The position numbers were made by a program, and so were the translations under genes. Positions 1-9,831 of a DNA stretch of 64,000 bases are shown one piece after another; position 1 is the stretch's first letter, and each line of letters starts with the position of its first letter. The DNA is from Leeuwenhoekiella aequorea (GTDB lineage Bacteria; Bacteroidota; Bacteroidia; Flavobacteriales; Flavobacteriaceae), in assembly GCF_004104375.1 (NCBI RefSeq), contig NZ_QOVM01000001.1:806001-870000 (forward strand), written 5' to 3'. Below the pieces are notes generated by a model that saw only the letters and a program-made list of their open reading frames with translations, had not been told where the DNA came from and did no database searches.

Positions 1-1104
1 CGTGGCAAACATAACTTCATAGTCTCCAGTCGCATCATACTTAAATTGAAAGTTTATTAAGTTGTCAAAACCGTGGGCAAAGTAATCTACCTTCTTAGAA
101 CCAAAATCATAAATTCTACCACTTCCTATATTATAATTGTAAACCTCTCCAAGCATAAAAAAGGCATTGTCATCCAGAACTAATTCTGGGTTGTTTTGCT
201 TCCACGTCTCAAATGCGGAATCTGCCTGGGTTCTTAAAACAGACCACGACTCTTCATCTACGTGCTTAACAGTGTCTACTCTAAAGGCGTCTATTCCCAG
301 ATCACGTATGTAATCTGTAAGCCATTTAATAATGTAATTGCGAGGAGTTTTTGTCAAACCGCTGTTTGCAAAAAATGTATTTAGCTCTTCAATCTCAGTT
401 TCATAACGCCCTTCTTTTTTCCATTTGTCAATTAAGAATTGAGGTAATTCTACAACCGCATCACTTTCCGTTTTAATATCTGGCAGATTTCTAACCAATG
501 TACATATAGTTGTGGCGTCATAACTGTCGTATGTACATTGTGGCTCTTGTCTAGCCCATTCTTCTCCCCAGAAATTATCTATGCTGGTAACCGGCCCAGT
601 GTGATTAAGTACCACATCCATAACGATGCGTATTCCGTTTTTATGAGCTGTTGTAACTAATTTCTGAAGTTCTTCGTAAGTTCCAAAATTAGGGTCAAGT
701 GATGTCCAATCGCGTGTCCAGTAACCGTGATAACCATAAGTAGCTCCCGTTCCTTCATTAACCAAACCGTGTACTTGCTCAACAACAGGAGTAAACCATA
801 TTGCATTTATGCCCAGCTCTGTAAAATAACCGTCTTCAATTTTTTGAGTAATGCCTGTAATATCACCACCTTCAAAGCCCCTAAGAATTGCAGTTTCTTC
901 GGTACGCTCAAAATTGATATCATTACTTGTGTCACCATTATTAAAGCGATCTGTAAGTAAAAAATAGATATTGGCAGCCTCCCATATAAAAGGAGTCTGT
1001 GTATCGGCGCTGTCTGTTGTAGCTACCGTTTTAGAATTGTCATTCTTAGATTTGCAACTTAATAAGCAACAGCTTAAAAAGATAAAGAGTACTATTTGTT
1101 TCAT
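1..1104 (-). CDS. Alpha-amylase family (GH13) lipoprotein, 3' end outside window
   Basis: The reading frame is open from the ATG at 1104 to the window edge (368 codons), so the C-terminal part is missing. The first 17 residues form a lipoprotein signal ending in LLSC, which suggests an outer-membrane or periplasmic location. GH13 conserved regions are visible: DVVLNH at residues 163-168 (region I), GIDAFRVDTVKH with the expected nucleophile Asp277 (region II), and MLGEVYN with the expected acid/base Glu320 (region III). Region IV would lie beyond the window. The protein should hydrolyse alpha-1,4-glucans such as starch or glycogen. Exact specificity (amylase, neopullulanase, SusG-like) cannot be decided from this part. 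Confidence 0.9.
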   Translation of the reverse strand, partial: MKQIVLFIFLSCCLLSCKSKNDNSKTVATTDSADTQTPFIWEAANIYFLLTDRFNNGDTSNDINFERTEETAILRGFEGGDITGITQKIEDGYFTELGINAIWFTPVVEQVHGLVNEGTGATYGYHGYWTRDWTSLDPNFGTYEELQKLVTTAHKNGIRIVMDVVLNHTGPVTSIDNFWGEEWARQEPQCTYDSYDATTICTLVRNLPDIKTESDAVVELPQFLIDKWKKEGRYETEIEELNTFFANSGLTKTPRNYIIKWLTDYIRDLGIDAFRVDTVKHVDEESWSVLRTQADSAFETWKQNNPELVLDDNAFFMLGEVYNYNIGSGRIYDFGSKKVDYFAHGFDNLINFQFKYDATGDYEVMFAT

Positions 1105-1261
1105 GTCTACTTGAATTTTAAAAAATGAAAAGTAAGTATTTTGAGGTAAACTATAAGATTTTAGAAATTGATTTTAAAGCTTAGTTCATTGAAGTGCTTC
1201 CCTAGTGAGATTTTAATATACGGGTAGATAAGACTACTTTTACCTATAAAGTATAAGTTTT

Positions 1262-2164
1262 ATGACACGAGTAAAAGCGTGGATTTCTGCAGCCAGATTG
1301 CGTACACTTCCATTGTCTGTTTCAGGAATTATTGTAGGCAGTGCGTTAGCTTACAACGCCGGAGCATTTAGATGGAGTATATGTATACTCGCATTACTGG
1401 CAACGCTGGGATTTCAAATTCTTTCTAATTTTGCAAATGATTACGGTGACGGTATTAAAGGTACAGACAATGAGGAGCGCATAGGACCTGCACGTGCAAT
1501 GCAAAGCGGACTTTTAACTGCTAATCAACTAAAAACAGGTATTGTTTTTACAGCAATTTTGACCAGCCTCTTGAGTCTTGCATTAATTTATACTGCCTTT
1601 GGCTCTGATAAATTCATACAATCATTATTGTTTTTTATTTTAGGCCTGTCTGCAATACTTGCAGCGGTAAAATACACTGTAGGTCGCGGTGCTTATGGAT
1701 ACCGAGGTTTAGGAGATTTTTTTGTTTTCATATTTTTCGGACTTGTCGCAGTTGTAGGTACTTATTATATGTACACACTTAATTTGCGAAAGGTTGTTTT
1801 TCTTCCAGCATTAACCATAGGCTTCTTAAGTATGGCAGTGCTCAACCTCAACAATATGCGTGACCGATTATCTGATTCCAGATCTAAGAAAAATACACTT
1901 GCTGTTATTTTAGGAGAGAAAAAGGCAAAAATTTACCATTACAGCTTAATTGGTGGAGCTTTTATTGCAAGCCTGATTTTTTTTCAGCTTACAAACACTT
2001 TTAAATATTCTGCAGCCGCACTGGTTGTTTTTATTCCCTTAGCAAAGCATATTAAAGTTGTGAGAGCAAATCACAGTCCGGCGCTTCTGGATCCTCAATT
2101 AAAAAAGGTGGCACTAGCAACATTTTTCTTTTCATTATTGTTTGCTTTGGGATTTCTTTTTTAA
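1262..2164 (+). CDS. menA: 1,4-dihydroxy-2-naphthoate polyprenyltransferase
   Basis: A 300-residue UbiA-superfamily integral membrane prenyltransferase. It attaches the polyprenyl tail to 1,4-dihydroxy-2-naphthoate in menaquinone synthesis. The Mg-prenyl-diphosphate motif NDxxD is at residues 59-63 (NDYGD), followed by GIKGTDNEERIGPARA, which is typical of MenA. A second Asp-rich loop (NNMRDRLSD) lies near residues 197-205. Several hydrophobic helices alternate with these loops. menC and menE lie downstream on the same strand, which supports the assignment. The start is an ATG with no Shine-Dalgarno, as usual in this group. Confidence 0.95.
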   Translation: MTRVKAWISAARLRTLPLSVSGIIVGSALAYNAGAFRWSICILALLATLGFQILSNFANDYGDGIKGTDNEERIGPARAMQSGLLTANQLKTGIVFTAILTSLLSLALIYTAFGSDKFIQSLLFFILGLSAILAAVKYTVGRGAYGYRGLGDFFVFIFFGLVAVVGTYYMYTLNLRKVVFLPALTIGFLSMAVLNLNNMRDRLSDSRSKKNTLAVILGEKKAKIYHYSLIGGAFIASLIFFQLTNTFKYSAAALVVFIPLAKHIKVVRANHSPALLDPQLKKVALATFFFSLLFALGFLF

Positions 2165-2247
2165 CGAAACCTTATCAGCTTAGCGGTAGAAGTAAAATAG
2201 GGGTTTTCGTAAATTTCGAATATTGAAAAATAGCAAACGAAACTATT

Positions 2248-2928
2248 ATGAAAATTACTTATTACGGCCAGAATTGCTTTGGTTTTAAAACTGAAAATAA
2301 TTTTATACTTACAGATCCATTTATTACAGGAAATGATTTGGCTAAAGATAAAATTGATATAAAAGAGCTTAATCCAGACTATATATTTTTAACTCACGCG
2401 CATCAAGATCATACTTTAGATGCTGAAGCGATTGCTAAGCAAGCCGGCGCAACCATAGTAAGTAATTATGAGATAGCAAATCACTATTCTGAAAAAGATA
2501 TTGAAACGCATCCTATGAATCATGGTGGGAGCTGGGAGTTTCCATTCGGGAAGGTAAAATATGTTAATGCAATTCATACCAGTTCTTTCCCAGATGGAAG
2601 TTATGGAGGTCAACCCGGAGGTTTTGTTTTTAGTATAGGCGACAAAACTATTTATATGGCAGGTGATACCGCACTTACGATGGATATGAAACTCATACCC
2701 TTAGAGTTTAATCTGGATCTAGCAGTACTACCTATAGGTGACAATTTTACGATGGGAATTGCAGATGCTGTACGCGCTAGTGATTTTATAGAATGTAATA
2801 ATGTTATAGGATGTCACTATGATACATTTGGCTACATAGAGATCGATCATGATGGTGCCAGAAAAGCATTTGAGGCGGTAGAAAAGAAACTTACTCTTTT
2901 AGAAATAGGAGAATCGTTCGAACTATAA
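2248..2928 (+). CDS. UPF0173-type metal-dependent hydrolase (metallo-beta-lactamase fold)
   Basis: A 226-residue cytosolic protein. It opens with MKITYYGQNCFGFKT and carries the metallo-beta-lactamase motif THAHQDH with metal ligands His50, His52, Asp54 and His55. Further conserved elements are GDTALTMDM and GCHYDTF near the C-terminus. The length and motifs fit the UPF0173/YtkL group, whose substrate is not established. It lies between menA and menC, so a link to menaquinone metabolism is possible but is only inference from position. Confidence 0.9.
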   Translation: MKITYYGQNCFGFKTENNFILTDPFITGNDLAKDKIDIKELNPDYIFLTHAHQDHTLDAEAIAKQAGATIVSNYEIANHYSEKDIETHPMNHGGSWEFPFGKVKYVNAIHTSSFPDGSYGGQPGGFVFSIGDKTIYMAGDTALTMDMKLIPLEFNLDLAVLPIGDNFTMGIADAVRASDFIECNNVIGCHYDTFGYIEIDHDGARKAFEAVEKKLTLLEIGESFEL

Positions 2929-2938
2929 ATACGAGTAG

Positions 2939-3973
2939 TTGAAAGCAACTTATAAAAAGTACATACTCGACTTTAAAAAACCCAGTGGGACCTCACGCGG
3001 TATTCTCAATCAAAAGGAAACCTGGTTTATAAAGATTGAGGAAGCCCAAAATATTGGTATTGGTGAATGCGGAATTCTGAGAGGTCTTAGTGTAGATGAC
3101 CGACCCGATTATGAAGAAAATTTAAAATGGGCGTGTGATAATATTCACTTGGGCGAGCAAACACTATACGATCGACTAGTTGATTTCCCGAGTATACAAT
3201 TTGGAATTGAAATGGCTTTTAGATCATTTCATGCAGAGAATCCATTTATACTGGATCCTTCAGACTTTACAAATGGAACATCAGGAATTTCAATTAACGG
3301 ACTTATCTGGATGGGTAAGCCGGAATTTATGCAAGCTCAAATTGCCGATAAACTGGACTCTGGTTTTGACTGTATCAAAATGAAAATAGGAGCAATTGAT
3401 TTTGATGCTGAAATTAAAATTTTAGAAGGAATCCGTGAGAAATTTTCCGCAGAGCAAGTTACTTTGAGAGTTGATGCTAATGGAGCATTCAAACCTGAAG
3501 AAGCGTTTCATAAGTTAAAACGACTAGCCGCATTAGATTTACATTCTATAGAGCAACCTATAAAACAACGTCAGGAAAATGCTATGGCGCAACTATGTGC
3601 TGACACTCCGTTACCTATAGCTTTAGATGAAGAACTAATAGGGGTTTATGGTTATGAGCGACAAAAGCAACTTTTACAACAAATTAAACCGCAATACATA
3701 ATTTTAAAACCCAGTCTAATAGGTGGTTATAGAGGTTGTGATGCTTGGATACAGCTTGCAGAAGAACAAGGTATAGGTTGGTGGATTACTTCGGCATTGG
3801 AAAGTAATATAGGCTTAAATGCCATCGCGCAGTATACGTATTCTAAAAATACGATAATTCCGCAAGGCCTTGGTACTGGCGGGTTATACTCAAATAACGT
3901 ATCTTCCCCATTAGAAATAAAGCAAGGAATGTTGTGGTACAATCTGCTTCAAAACTGGAGCTTTCAATTTTAG
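2939..3973 (+). CDS. menC: o-Succinylbenzoate synthase
   Basis: A 344-residue enolase-superfamily enzyme that dehydrates SHCHC to o-succinylbenzoate in menaquinone synthesis. Catalytic elements are in the expected order: KMK with Lys147 and Lys149, metal ligands Asp179 (VDANG), Glu205 (IEQP) and Asp230 (LDEE), and base Lys257 (LKPS). The start is TTG at 2939. No ATG lies nearby, and the sequence MKATYKKYILDFKKPSGTSR is a normal MenC N-terminus. The start lies only 10 bases after the preceding stop, and the next gene begins 3 bases after this one ends, so they are probably co-transcribed. Confidence 0.95.
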   Translation: MKATYKKYILDFKKPSGTSRGILNQKETWFIKIEEAQNIGIGECGILRGLSVDDRPDYEENLKWACDNIHLGEQTLYDRLVDFPSIQFGIEMAFRSFHAENPFILDPSDFTNGTSGISINGLIWMGKPEFMQAQIADKLDSGFDCIKMKIGAIDFDAEIKILEGIREKFSAEQVTLRVDANGAFKPEEAFHKLKRLAALDLHSIEQPIKQRQENAMAQLCADTPLPIALDEELIGVYGYERQKQLLQQIKPQYIILKPSLIGGYRGCDAWIQLAEEQGIGWWITSALESNIGLNAIAQYTYSKNTIIPQGLGTGGLYSNNVSSPLEIKQGMLWYNLLQNWSFQF

Positions 3974-3976
3974 TTT

Positions 3977-4960
3977 ATGTTTATAGAATTAGCTTATAAG
4001 TCGTTACACAATTTTTGGAGGTATCTTTTAGGTTCTTTGCTTGTTATTCTAGCCTCAACAATAGGTCAAATACCCTTAACAGTGGCAGTCCTTTTCAAGA
4101 TGGGATTGTCAAAGATTGACAATCCTGAAGAGATGCAAAGCTCTATGGAAAACTTAGATCAAAATGCAATTATGGGGGTTTTAGATAAAAATCTCACGTT
4201 GTTTTTAATCTTGATCTCCTTCGTCTTTGCTCTGGGAGGCTTACTATTTGTTTTAAAATTTATACATCAACAGCGTTTTAAGGATATAATTACAACTCGA
4301 AAACAATTTGATTGGGGCAGGGTTTGGTTTTCCTTTGGTATGATCGCAATTTATACAGTTATAACCGTGCTTTTATCTTACTTTTTTGCTCCAGAAGATA
4401 TGCAGGTTTCTTTTAATCTCGTTCCTTTTTTAATTTTGGCAGTAATTGCTGTGCTATTTATACCTATTCAAACAAGTGTTGAAGAGTTTGTTTTTAGAGG
4501 TTACTTAATGCAAGGTTTTGGAGTATTGGCTAAGAATCGCTGGTTCCCACTTTTACTTACTTCGTTTATTTTTGGGGGGTTACATTATTTCAATCCGGAG
4601 ATTAGCGCTATGGGAGATATTGTAATGGTATTTTATTTTGGCACCGGTCTTATTCTAGGAATTATGACATTAATGGATGAAGGGATGGAGCTCGCGCTAG
4701 GATATCACGCTGCAAATAATCTTATTACAGCATTACTGGTTACTGCAGATTGGACAGCCTTTCAGACAGATTCTATCTTTAGAGACATATCAGATCCTAA
4801 AGCAGGCATACTAGATGTGTTGCCCGTATTTATTATTTATCCTATATTTTTAGGAATTCTAGCTTATAAATACAAGTGGACAGGATGGAAAGAAAAACTT
4901 TTTGGAGCTATTAATGAGCCGGAAAGTCCTAAATTAGAAGACCATTTTGTGGCAGATTAA
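3977..4960 (+). CDS. CPBP family intramembrane metalloprotease
   Basis: A 327-residue multi-pass membrane protein of the CPBP (CAAX protease and bacteriocin-processing, Abi) family. The signature motifs are EEFVFRG (Glu169, Glu170, Arg174), GGLHY (His203) and HAANN (His244, Asn247/248), the expected metal and catalytic residues within membrane helices. The gene sits between menC and menE with gaps of 3 and 11 bases. Its substrate is unknown. The tight spacing suggests joint expression with the men genes rather than a known role in quinone synthesis. Confidence 0.9.
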   Translation: MFIELAYKSLHNFWRYLLGSLLVILASTIGQIPLTVAVLFKMGLSKIDNPEEMQSSMENLDQNAIMGVLDKNLTLFLILISFVFALGGLLFVLKFIHQQRFKDIITTRKQFDWGRVWFSFGMIAIYTVITVLLSYFFAPEDMQVSFNLVPFLILAVIAVLFIPIQTSVEEFVFRGYLMQGFGVLAKNRWFPLLLTSFIFGGLHYFNPEISAMGDIVMVFYFGTGLILGIMTLMDEGMELALGYHAANNLITALLVTADWTAFQTDSIFRDISDPKAGILDVLPVFIIYPIFLGILAYKYKWTGWKEKLFGAINEPESPKLEDHFVAD

Positions 4961-4971
4961 AAACTTAGGCG

Positions 4972-6048
4972 ATGTCTAAATATGAAGTGCATCCAGATTT
5001 TAAATTAAACGGCAAGTCGCTGCGAGCAGTAGACTTAAAAATCTTAGCGACAGAACTTATTGAAAGTGGCGAACTCTATGAACAAGAGCTCGCCTCTTTT
5101 ATTTTAGACTGGCTCAACGATAAGGATTTTGTATTTGTAAATACATCTGGTTCTACAGGAGCACCTAAAAGTATTAAACTGCTTAAAAAGCACATGATAA
5201 ATAGTGCTAAAGCAACAGGAAAACAGTTTAAACTAGATGCGGGAACTACCGCGCTACATTGTTTACCCACGCGATTTATTGCGGGTAAGATGATGTTTGT
5301 ACGTGCTGTAATTTTGGGATGGAAACTCGATGTTGTTCCACCTTCTTCAAATCCATTAGATCAGGTTTACAAGCGGTACGATTTTTCTGCAATGACTCCT
5401 TTTCAGCTAGATAATAGTATTGCAAGGTTGCATCTTCTAGGTAAATTGATTATAGGCGGTGGTTCTTTTTCTGAAAATCTAAAAGAACTCGTTAAAGATA
5501 GTACTGCAAAAATATATGAAACGTATGGTATGACAGAGACCATTACTCATATTGCAATACGCCGAGTGAATGGAAAGAAAGCTAAAGATCAGGAACCTCC
5601 ATTTAAAACCTTAAATAAGGTTACCGTAAGTCAAGATGATAGAGGATGTCTTATTGTAAAAGCTCCCAAGGTCACGACAGATCCAATAATTACTAATGAC
5701 CTGGTAAATCTTCTTTCTTATAAAAAATTTCACTGGTTGGGACGTATAGATAATGTGGTAAACAGTGGAGGTATAAAGCTATTTCCGGAGAGTATAGAAA
5801 AAAAGTTGGCACATCAAATAGATGTGAATTTTCTCGTTGCCGGTATTGCAGATGACCAGTTAGGAGAGCGTCTTATATTGATTATGGAGTGCGATAGTTT
5901 TGATGCTTCTAAACTCAACTTCGAGGTTTTAGAAAAATATGAAGTTCCTAAAGAATTATTTTGTGTTCCTAAATTTGCACGTACTCCTAATGGAAAAATT
6001 AAGCGGAGCGATATTATAACCGGCTTAAAATCAGATCAAAAAATCTAA
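4972..6048 (+). CDS. menE: o-Succinylbenzoate--CoA ligase (AMP-binding)
   Basis: A 358-residue ANL-superfamily acyl-CoA ligase that activates o-succinylbenzoate with ATP and CoA. It has the P-loop TSGSTGAPK, the YETYGMTET motif, the hinge region WLGRIDNVVNSGG, and the C-terminal catalytic lysine in NGKIKRSD. It is about 100 residues shorter than proteobacterial MenE. The missing part is N-terminal, and all catalytic motifs are present, so this is the compact form of the group rather than a truncation. It is the last gene of the menA-menE cluster. Confidence 0.92.
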   Translation: MSKYEVHPDFKLNGKSLRAVDLKILATELIESGELYEQELASFILDWLNDKDFVFVNTSGSTGAPKSIKLLKKHMINSAKATGKQFKLDAGTTALHCLPTRFIAGKMMFVRAVILGWKLDVVPPSSNPLDQVYKRYDFSAMTPFQLDNSIARLHLLGKLIIGGGSFSENLKELVKDSTAKIYETYGMTETITHIAIRRVNGKKAKDQEPPFKTLNKVTVSQDDRGCLIVKAPKVTTDPIITNDLVNLLSYKKFHWLGRIDNVVNSGGIKLFPESIEKKLAHQIDVNFLVAGIADDQLGERLILIMECDSFDASKLNFEVLEKYEVPKELFCVPKFARTPNGKIKRSDIITGLKSDQKI

Positions 6049-6118
6049 ATTAGTATCGTTTAAGATCTTTGGCAGGAAAGTTGATATTTTCAATATCGAA
6101 CTTTAAAGCAAACATCAG

Positions 6119-7933
6119 ATGCAAAAATTTACTTTATTCCTATTACTACTCTTATTAATTGGAGCAAGTTCCACTTCCTGGGCGCAAGACAAATTATCTA
6201 TTTCTGGTATCGTAACCGGCAAAGGTAAACCACTTTCTGGAGTACAAGTAACAAGCAAATTAACTAAACAAAAAACCAGCACAGATGCAAAGGGTATCTT
6301 TACCATTGCAACGCATTTAGGTGATACATTAGCTTTTAGTTATCTAGGATTTGAAACAGAATTTATAGCAATTAAAGAAGGAACTTTTTTAAAAGTTGAT
6401 TTACGCTCCTCTCAGTCTTTAAATGAAATTGTAGTAGTCAATGAAGTTTCTGATATAGCTATTAGAGGATATGCCTCCAATTCTTATTCTAAAACAAATC
6501 TAATTGCAGATTATTCATCGTCCGTTAGAAATACAGAGAGTTATGCACGTATAGATGAAAATCAGTTTGAACACGTAGGCACAAATCCCTTGTCTACCTT
6601 TTCTGTAGATGTCGATCGTGCCGCATATAGCAACATTCGTAGGATGATTAATGCAGGACAAAAAATTCCTGTAGATGCTGTACGTATAGAAGAAATGATT
6701 AACTATTTTAATTATTCTTATAAACAACCCGATAGTAACGAGCCTTTTTCTATACAAACAGAACAGGCACAAACACCTTGGAACGCAGATACGCAATTAG
6801 TGAAGATAGGAATCCAAGGAAAAGAAATTCCGGTAGGAAATTTACCTCCTTCTAATCTTGTTTTCTTACTAGATGTATCCGGTTCTATGAATAGCCCTAA
6901 TAAACTACCCTTACTTAAATCTGCATTTAAAATACTTGTGAATCAGTTGCGCGAGCAAGATAAAGTGTCGATTGTAGTCTATGCCGGATCAGCGGGAACG
7001 GTATTAAAACCTACTAATGGATCAAACAAAACTGAAATTTTAAATGCTTTAGATAACCTTAAAGCAGGTGGAAGTACCGCGGGAGAAGAAGGCTTAAAGT
7101 TAGCGTATACTTTAGCTGAAAATCATTTTGTCGATGGCGGGAATAACAGAATTATTTTAGCAACAGATGGAGATTTTAATGTAGGCTTATCTAGTGATCG
7201 CGAGATGGAAAATCTTATTACTGAGAAGCGAAATTCTGGAATATATTTCACGGCCTTAGGTTTTGGGATGGGGAATTATAAAGATTCAAAGCTAGAATTA
7301 TTAGCCAATAAAGGAAATGGCAATTACGCCTATATCGATACCATGCAAGAAGCTCAAAAAGTTCTTGGAACTGAATTTGGTGGGACGTTGCATACTATTG
7401 CAAAAGATGTGAAAATACAAGTTGAATTTAATCCCGCAGTAGTGAGTGGTTATCGACTTATAGGATATGAAAACAGGCTCTTAAATGATGCAGATTTCAA
7501 TGATGATACAAAAGATGCCGGCGAGATAGGAAGTGGTCATAGTGTAACTGCCCTTTATGAGGTATTGCTTGCAGGCAAAGAATCTAAATTTCTAAAGCCA
7601 GTTGACGATCTTAAATACACAAATACTAAAGCTGTAAAACCGAATTCTAAAGGTGAATTATTTACGGTTAAACTGCGTTATAAAGAGCCTGATGGAGAAA
7701 TAAGTAAATTAATAGAAAAGGCTGTTTCTTTTGAAGATAAAAAAATTAAAAGCACTTCAGACGATTTTAATTTTGTTACTAGCCTAGCCCTTTTTGGAAT
7801 GCAGCTAAGAGATTCTCCCTTTAAAAATGATGCATCCTTAGCATTAACACTTGACCTGGCTGAAAAAGGTAGAGGGGATGATAAGGAAGGATTTAGAGCA
7901 GAATTTATAAGGTTAGTTAAGGCGTCTAATTAA
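6119..7933 (+). CDS. vWA domain protein with N-terminal CarboxypepD_reg-like domain (YfbK type)
   Basis: A 604-residue exported protein. A signal peptide (about residues 1-22, ending SSTSWAQ) is followed by a carboxypeptidase-regulatory-like beta-sandwich (about 27-100). Next comes a region found in YfbK proteins (RIDENQFEHVGTNPLSTFSVDVDRAAYSN) and a von Willebrand A domain with an intact MIDAS motif DVSGS starting at Asp252. A C-terminal DUF3520-like part follows. vWA domains bind divalent metal and partner proteins. The function of this family is unknown, though the CarboxypepD_reg domain suggests a periplasmic or envelope role. Confidence 0.85.
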   Translation: MQKFTLFLLLLLLIGASSTSWAQDKLSISGIVTGKGKPLSGVQVTSKLTKQKTSTDAKGIFTIATHLGDTLAFSYLGFETEFIAIKEGTFLKVDLRSSQSLNEIVVVNEVSDIAIRGYASNSYSKTNLIADYSSSVRNTESYARIDENQFEHVGTNPLSTFSVDVDRAAYSNIRRMINAGQKIPVDAVRIEEMINYFNYSYKQPDSNEPFSIQTEQAQTPWNADTQLVKIGIQGKEIPVGNLPPSNLVFLLDVSGSMNSPNKLPLLKSAFKILVNQLREQDKVSIVVYAGSAGTVLKPTNGSNKTEILNALDNLKAGGSTAGEEGLKLAYTLAENHFVDGGNNRIILATDGDFNVGLSSDREMENLITEKRNSGIYFTALGFGMGNYKDSKLELLANKGNGNYAYIDTMQEAQKVLGTEFGGTLHTIAKDVKIQVEFNPAVVSGYRLIGYENRLLNDADFNDDTKDAGEIGSGHSVTALYEVLLAGKESKFLKPVDDLKYTNTKAVKPNSKGELFTVKLRYKEPDGEISKLIEKAVSFEDKKIKSTSDDFNFVTSLALFGMQLRDSPFKNDASLALTLDLAEKGRGDDKEGFRAEFIRLVKASN

Positions 7934-7968
7934 TAATATTTTTATTCCTTTGTATATAAATTAGAATT

Positions 7969-8439
7969 ATGAAGTATTTATTTTTCATTGCAACTGTAAT
8001 TTTTTTAGGTATTTATGATGCATCAGCGCAGTATGGTTACGGTGGTGGAGGTTATGGAGGTAACGGTTATGGTCGTAGTCGTATGGGAAGTAGTATGATG
8101 GGAGCAGGGGCTTCTCAACAAGGACCTCGTGAAGAACCCAAAACTTCTGCAGAATTAGTGGATGAGCGAATTAATGATTATGTGACAACATTTGAATTGG
8201 ATCCTTTTGAAACCGAAGTTTTACGTACCTATCTAGAAGATCACTTTGATAATGTAATGGGATTGCAAAAAGATAAAACTAAAGATGCCGAAACGTTGCG
8301 TAAAGATTTTGAACGTATGCAAACGGAATTTAAAACAAACTTGAAGTCCATTCTTACTGAAGAGGAAATAGAAAAATTTATTGCAATGGATTTTTCTTCT
8401 TCAGCGGTTCGAAAGCGAAAAAAAGACAGAGATAATTAG
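7969..8439 (+). CDS. Exported Gly/Tyr-rich small protein, unknown function
   Basis: A 156-residue protein I do not recognise. A signal peptide (about residues 1-20, ending DASAQ) is followed by a short low-complexity stretch of Tyr-Gly-Gly repeats and Met/Ser/Gly residues (about 21-50). A charged, probably helical region (about 58-145) contains LVDERINDYVTTFELDPFE and an EEIEKF segment. The C-terminus is strongly basic. It lies 35 bases after the vWA gene and is closed by a good terminator, so the two may form an operon. The helical part loosely recalls Spy/CpxP-like periplasmic proteins, but I would not assign it. Confidence 0.75.
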   Translation: MKYLFFIATVIFLGIYDASAQYGYGGGGYGGNGYGRSRMGSSMMGAGASQQGPREEPKTSAELVDERINDYVTTFELDPFETEVLRTYLEDHFDNVMGLQKDKTKDAETLRKDFERMQTEFKTNLKSILTEEEIEKFIAMDFSSSAVRKRKKDRDN

Positions 8440-8443
8440 TTGT

Positions 8444-8469
8444 AAAAGGTGCCTTGAGCACCTTTTTTT
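8444..8469 (+). terminator. Rho-independent terminator after the Gly/Tyr-rich gene
   Basis: A 9-bp perfect stem (AAAAGGTGC / GCACCTTTT) with a CTTGA loop is followed directly by T residues to 8469. It lies a few bases after the stop codon at 8439. Confidence 0.85.
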
Positions 8470-8511
8470 ATTGGGGGTTAATACGTACTTTCGGCTAGAA
8501 ATTTATTAGGT

Positions 8512-9831
8512 ATGCGTTATTTTCAATTCTTCTCCATTTTCATTTTTTTAATTTTTAGTAATGCGCAAGCTCAGATTTTACCAGAGCGTGATCGTGCAAA
8601 TCTGGTAGACAAAATTCTGGCAGATCGGTTTGATAACGTGTTGCCTAATTTAATGTATCGTACTGGGATAGATATGTGGGTGTTAATATCTAGAGAGTAT
8701 AATGAAGATCCGGTTTTGCGAACAATGCTTCCGGCAACTTGGCTCAATGCCCGCAGACGCACGATTCTTGTTTTTTATTGGAACGAATCTAAAAACAAAC
8801 TAGAAAAATTAGCTGTTTCCAGATATAACATAGGAGATAATATTACTTCTGCCTGGGATAAAGAGCAGGAGCCCGATCAGTGGAAAGCTTTGGTTAAGCT
8901 TATAGAAGAGCGTAATCCCAATAAAATTGCTCTTAATTATTCAGAAGATTTTGGCATTGCAGATGGTATTGTAAAGACAGATTATGAGGCTTTTATAAAT
9001 GAATTGCCCGGGCAATATGTTTCAAAAGTTGTATCTGCCGAACCACTAGCTGTTGGTTGGATAGAAACTAGAAGTCCATTAGAAATTCAGCTTTTTCAAG
9101 AGCTCGTAGGTATTACTCATTCGATTATTAAGGAAGCTTTTAGCAATTCAGTAATAAAACCGGGAACCACTACTACCGAAGATGTAGTTTGGTTTTTACG
9201 ACAAAAAGTAACAGATCTTGGCTTGGAGACTTGGTTTCATCCCACAGTTGATATTCAGCGTGCAAATGAAAAACTAGAGAGTCATCTTACAGCATTTACA
9301 AATCACAACGCGGCTCAAGTAATTTTACCCGGCGATTTAATTCATTGTGATTTTGGGATTTCCTATTTGAGGTTAAATACAGATTGTCAGCAACACGCCT
9401 ATATTTTAAAAGAAGGAGAATCAAGTGCTCCTCAATTTCTAGTTGATGCTTTTGCTAAGGGAAATAGACTACAGGATATTTTAACTTCCAATTTTGCGAC
9501 TGGTAAAACAGGTAATGAAATTCTTGAAACATCTTTATACCAAGCAAAATCTGAAGGATTAGTACCTTCAATATATACTCATCCATTAGGCTTGTACGGT
9601 CACTCGGCTGGTACCACCATAGGAATGTGGGATGCACAAGACGGCGTAGCAGGAAGCGGGGATTACAAATTGTTTCCAAATACGGTTTATGCTATCGAAC
9701 TTAATACAACCGTGACTTTAACAGAGTGGAATAAGGATATTCGCATAATGCTTGAAGAGGCCGGATTATGGAGTTCAAAAGGTTTTAGATATGTAAACAA
9801 GCGTCAGGAAGAGTTGATACTTATTAAATAA
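8512..9831 (+). CDS. Secreted M24 family metallopeptidase (Xaa-Pro aminopeptidase-like)
   Basis: A 439-residue protein with a signal peptide (about residues 1-21, ending SNAQAQ), so it is periplasmic or exported. The C-terminal half is a pita-bread fold with all five metal ligands: Asp280 (HCDFG), Asp291 (NTDCQ), His364 (YGHSAG), Glu396 (AIELN) and a Glu at 415/416 (MLEEAG). The N-terminal half resembles the creatinase-like domain. M24 enzymes of this kind remove N-terminal residues before proline. The stop codon directly abuts the stop of the convergent MFS gene. Confidence 0.88.
   Translation: MRYFQFFSIFIFLIFSNAQAQILPERDRANLVDKILADRFDNVLPNLMYRTGIDMWVLISREYNEDPVLRTMLPATWLNARRRTILVFYWNESKNKLEKLAVSRYNIGDNITSAWDKEQEPDQWKALVKLIEERNPNKIALNYSEDFGIADGIVKTDYEAFINELPGQYVSKVVSAEPLAVGWIETRSPLEIQLFQELVGITHSIIKEAFSNSVIKPGTTTTEDVVWFLRQKVTDLGLETWFHPTVDIQRANEKLESHLTAFTNHNAAQVILPGDLIHCDFGISYLRLNTDCQQHAYILKEGESSAPQFLVDAFAKGNRLQDILTSNFATGKTGNEILETSLYQAKSEGLVPSIYTHPLGLYGHSAGTTIGMWDAQDGVAGSGDYKLFPNTVYAIELNTTVTLTEWNKDIRIMLEEAGLWSSKGFRYVNKRQEELILIK

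Noticed and set aside
727-960. A 77-residue plus-strand frame
   Set aside because: It lies antisense to the alpha-amylase coding region, whose motifs are intact, and shows no features of its own.
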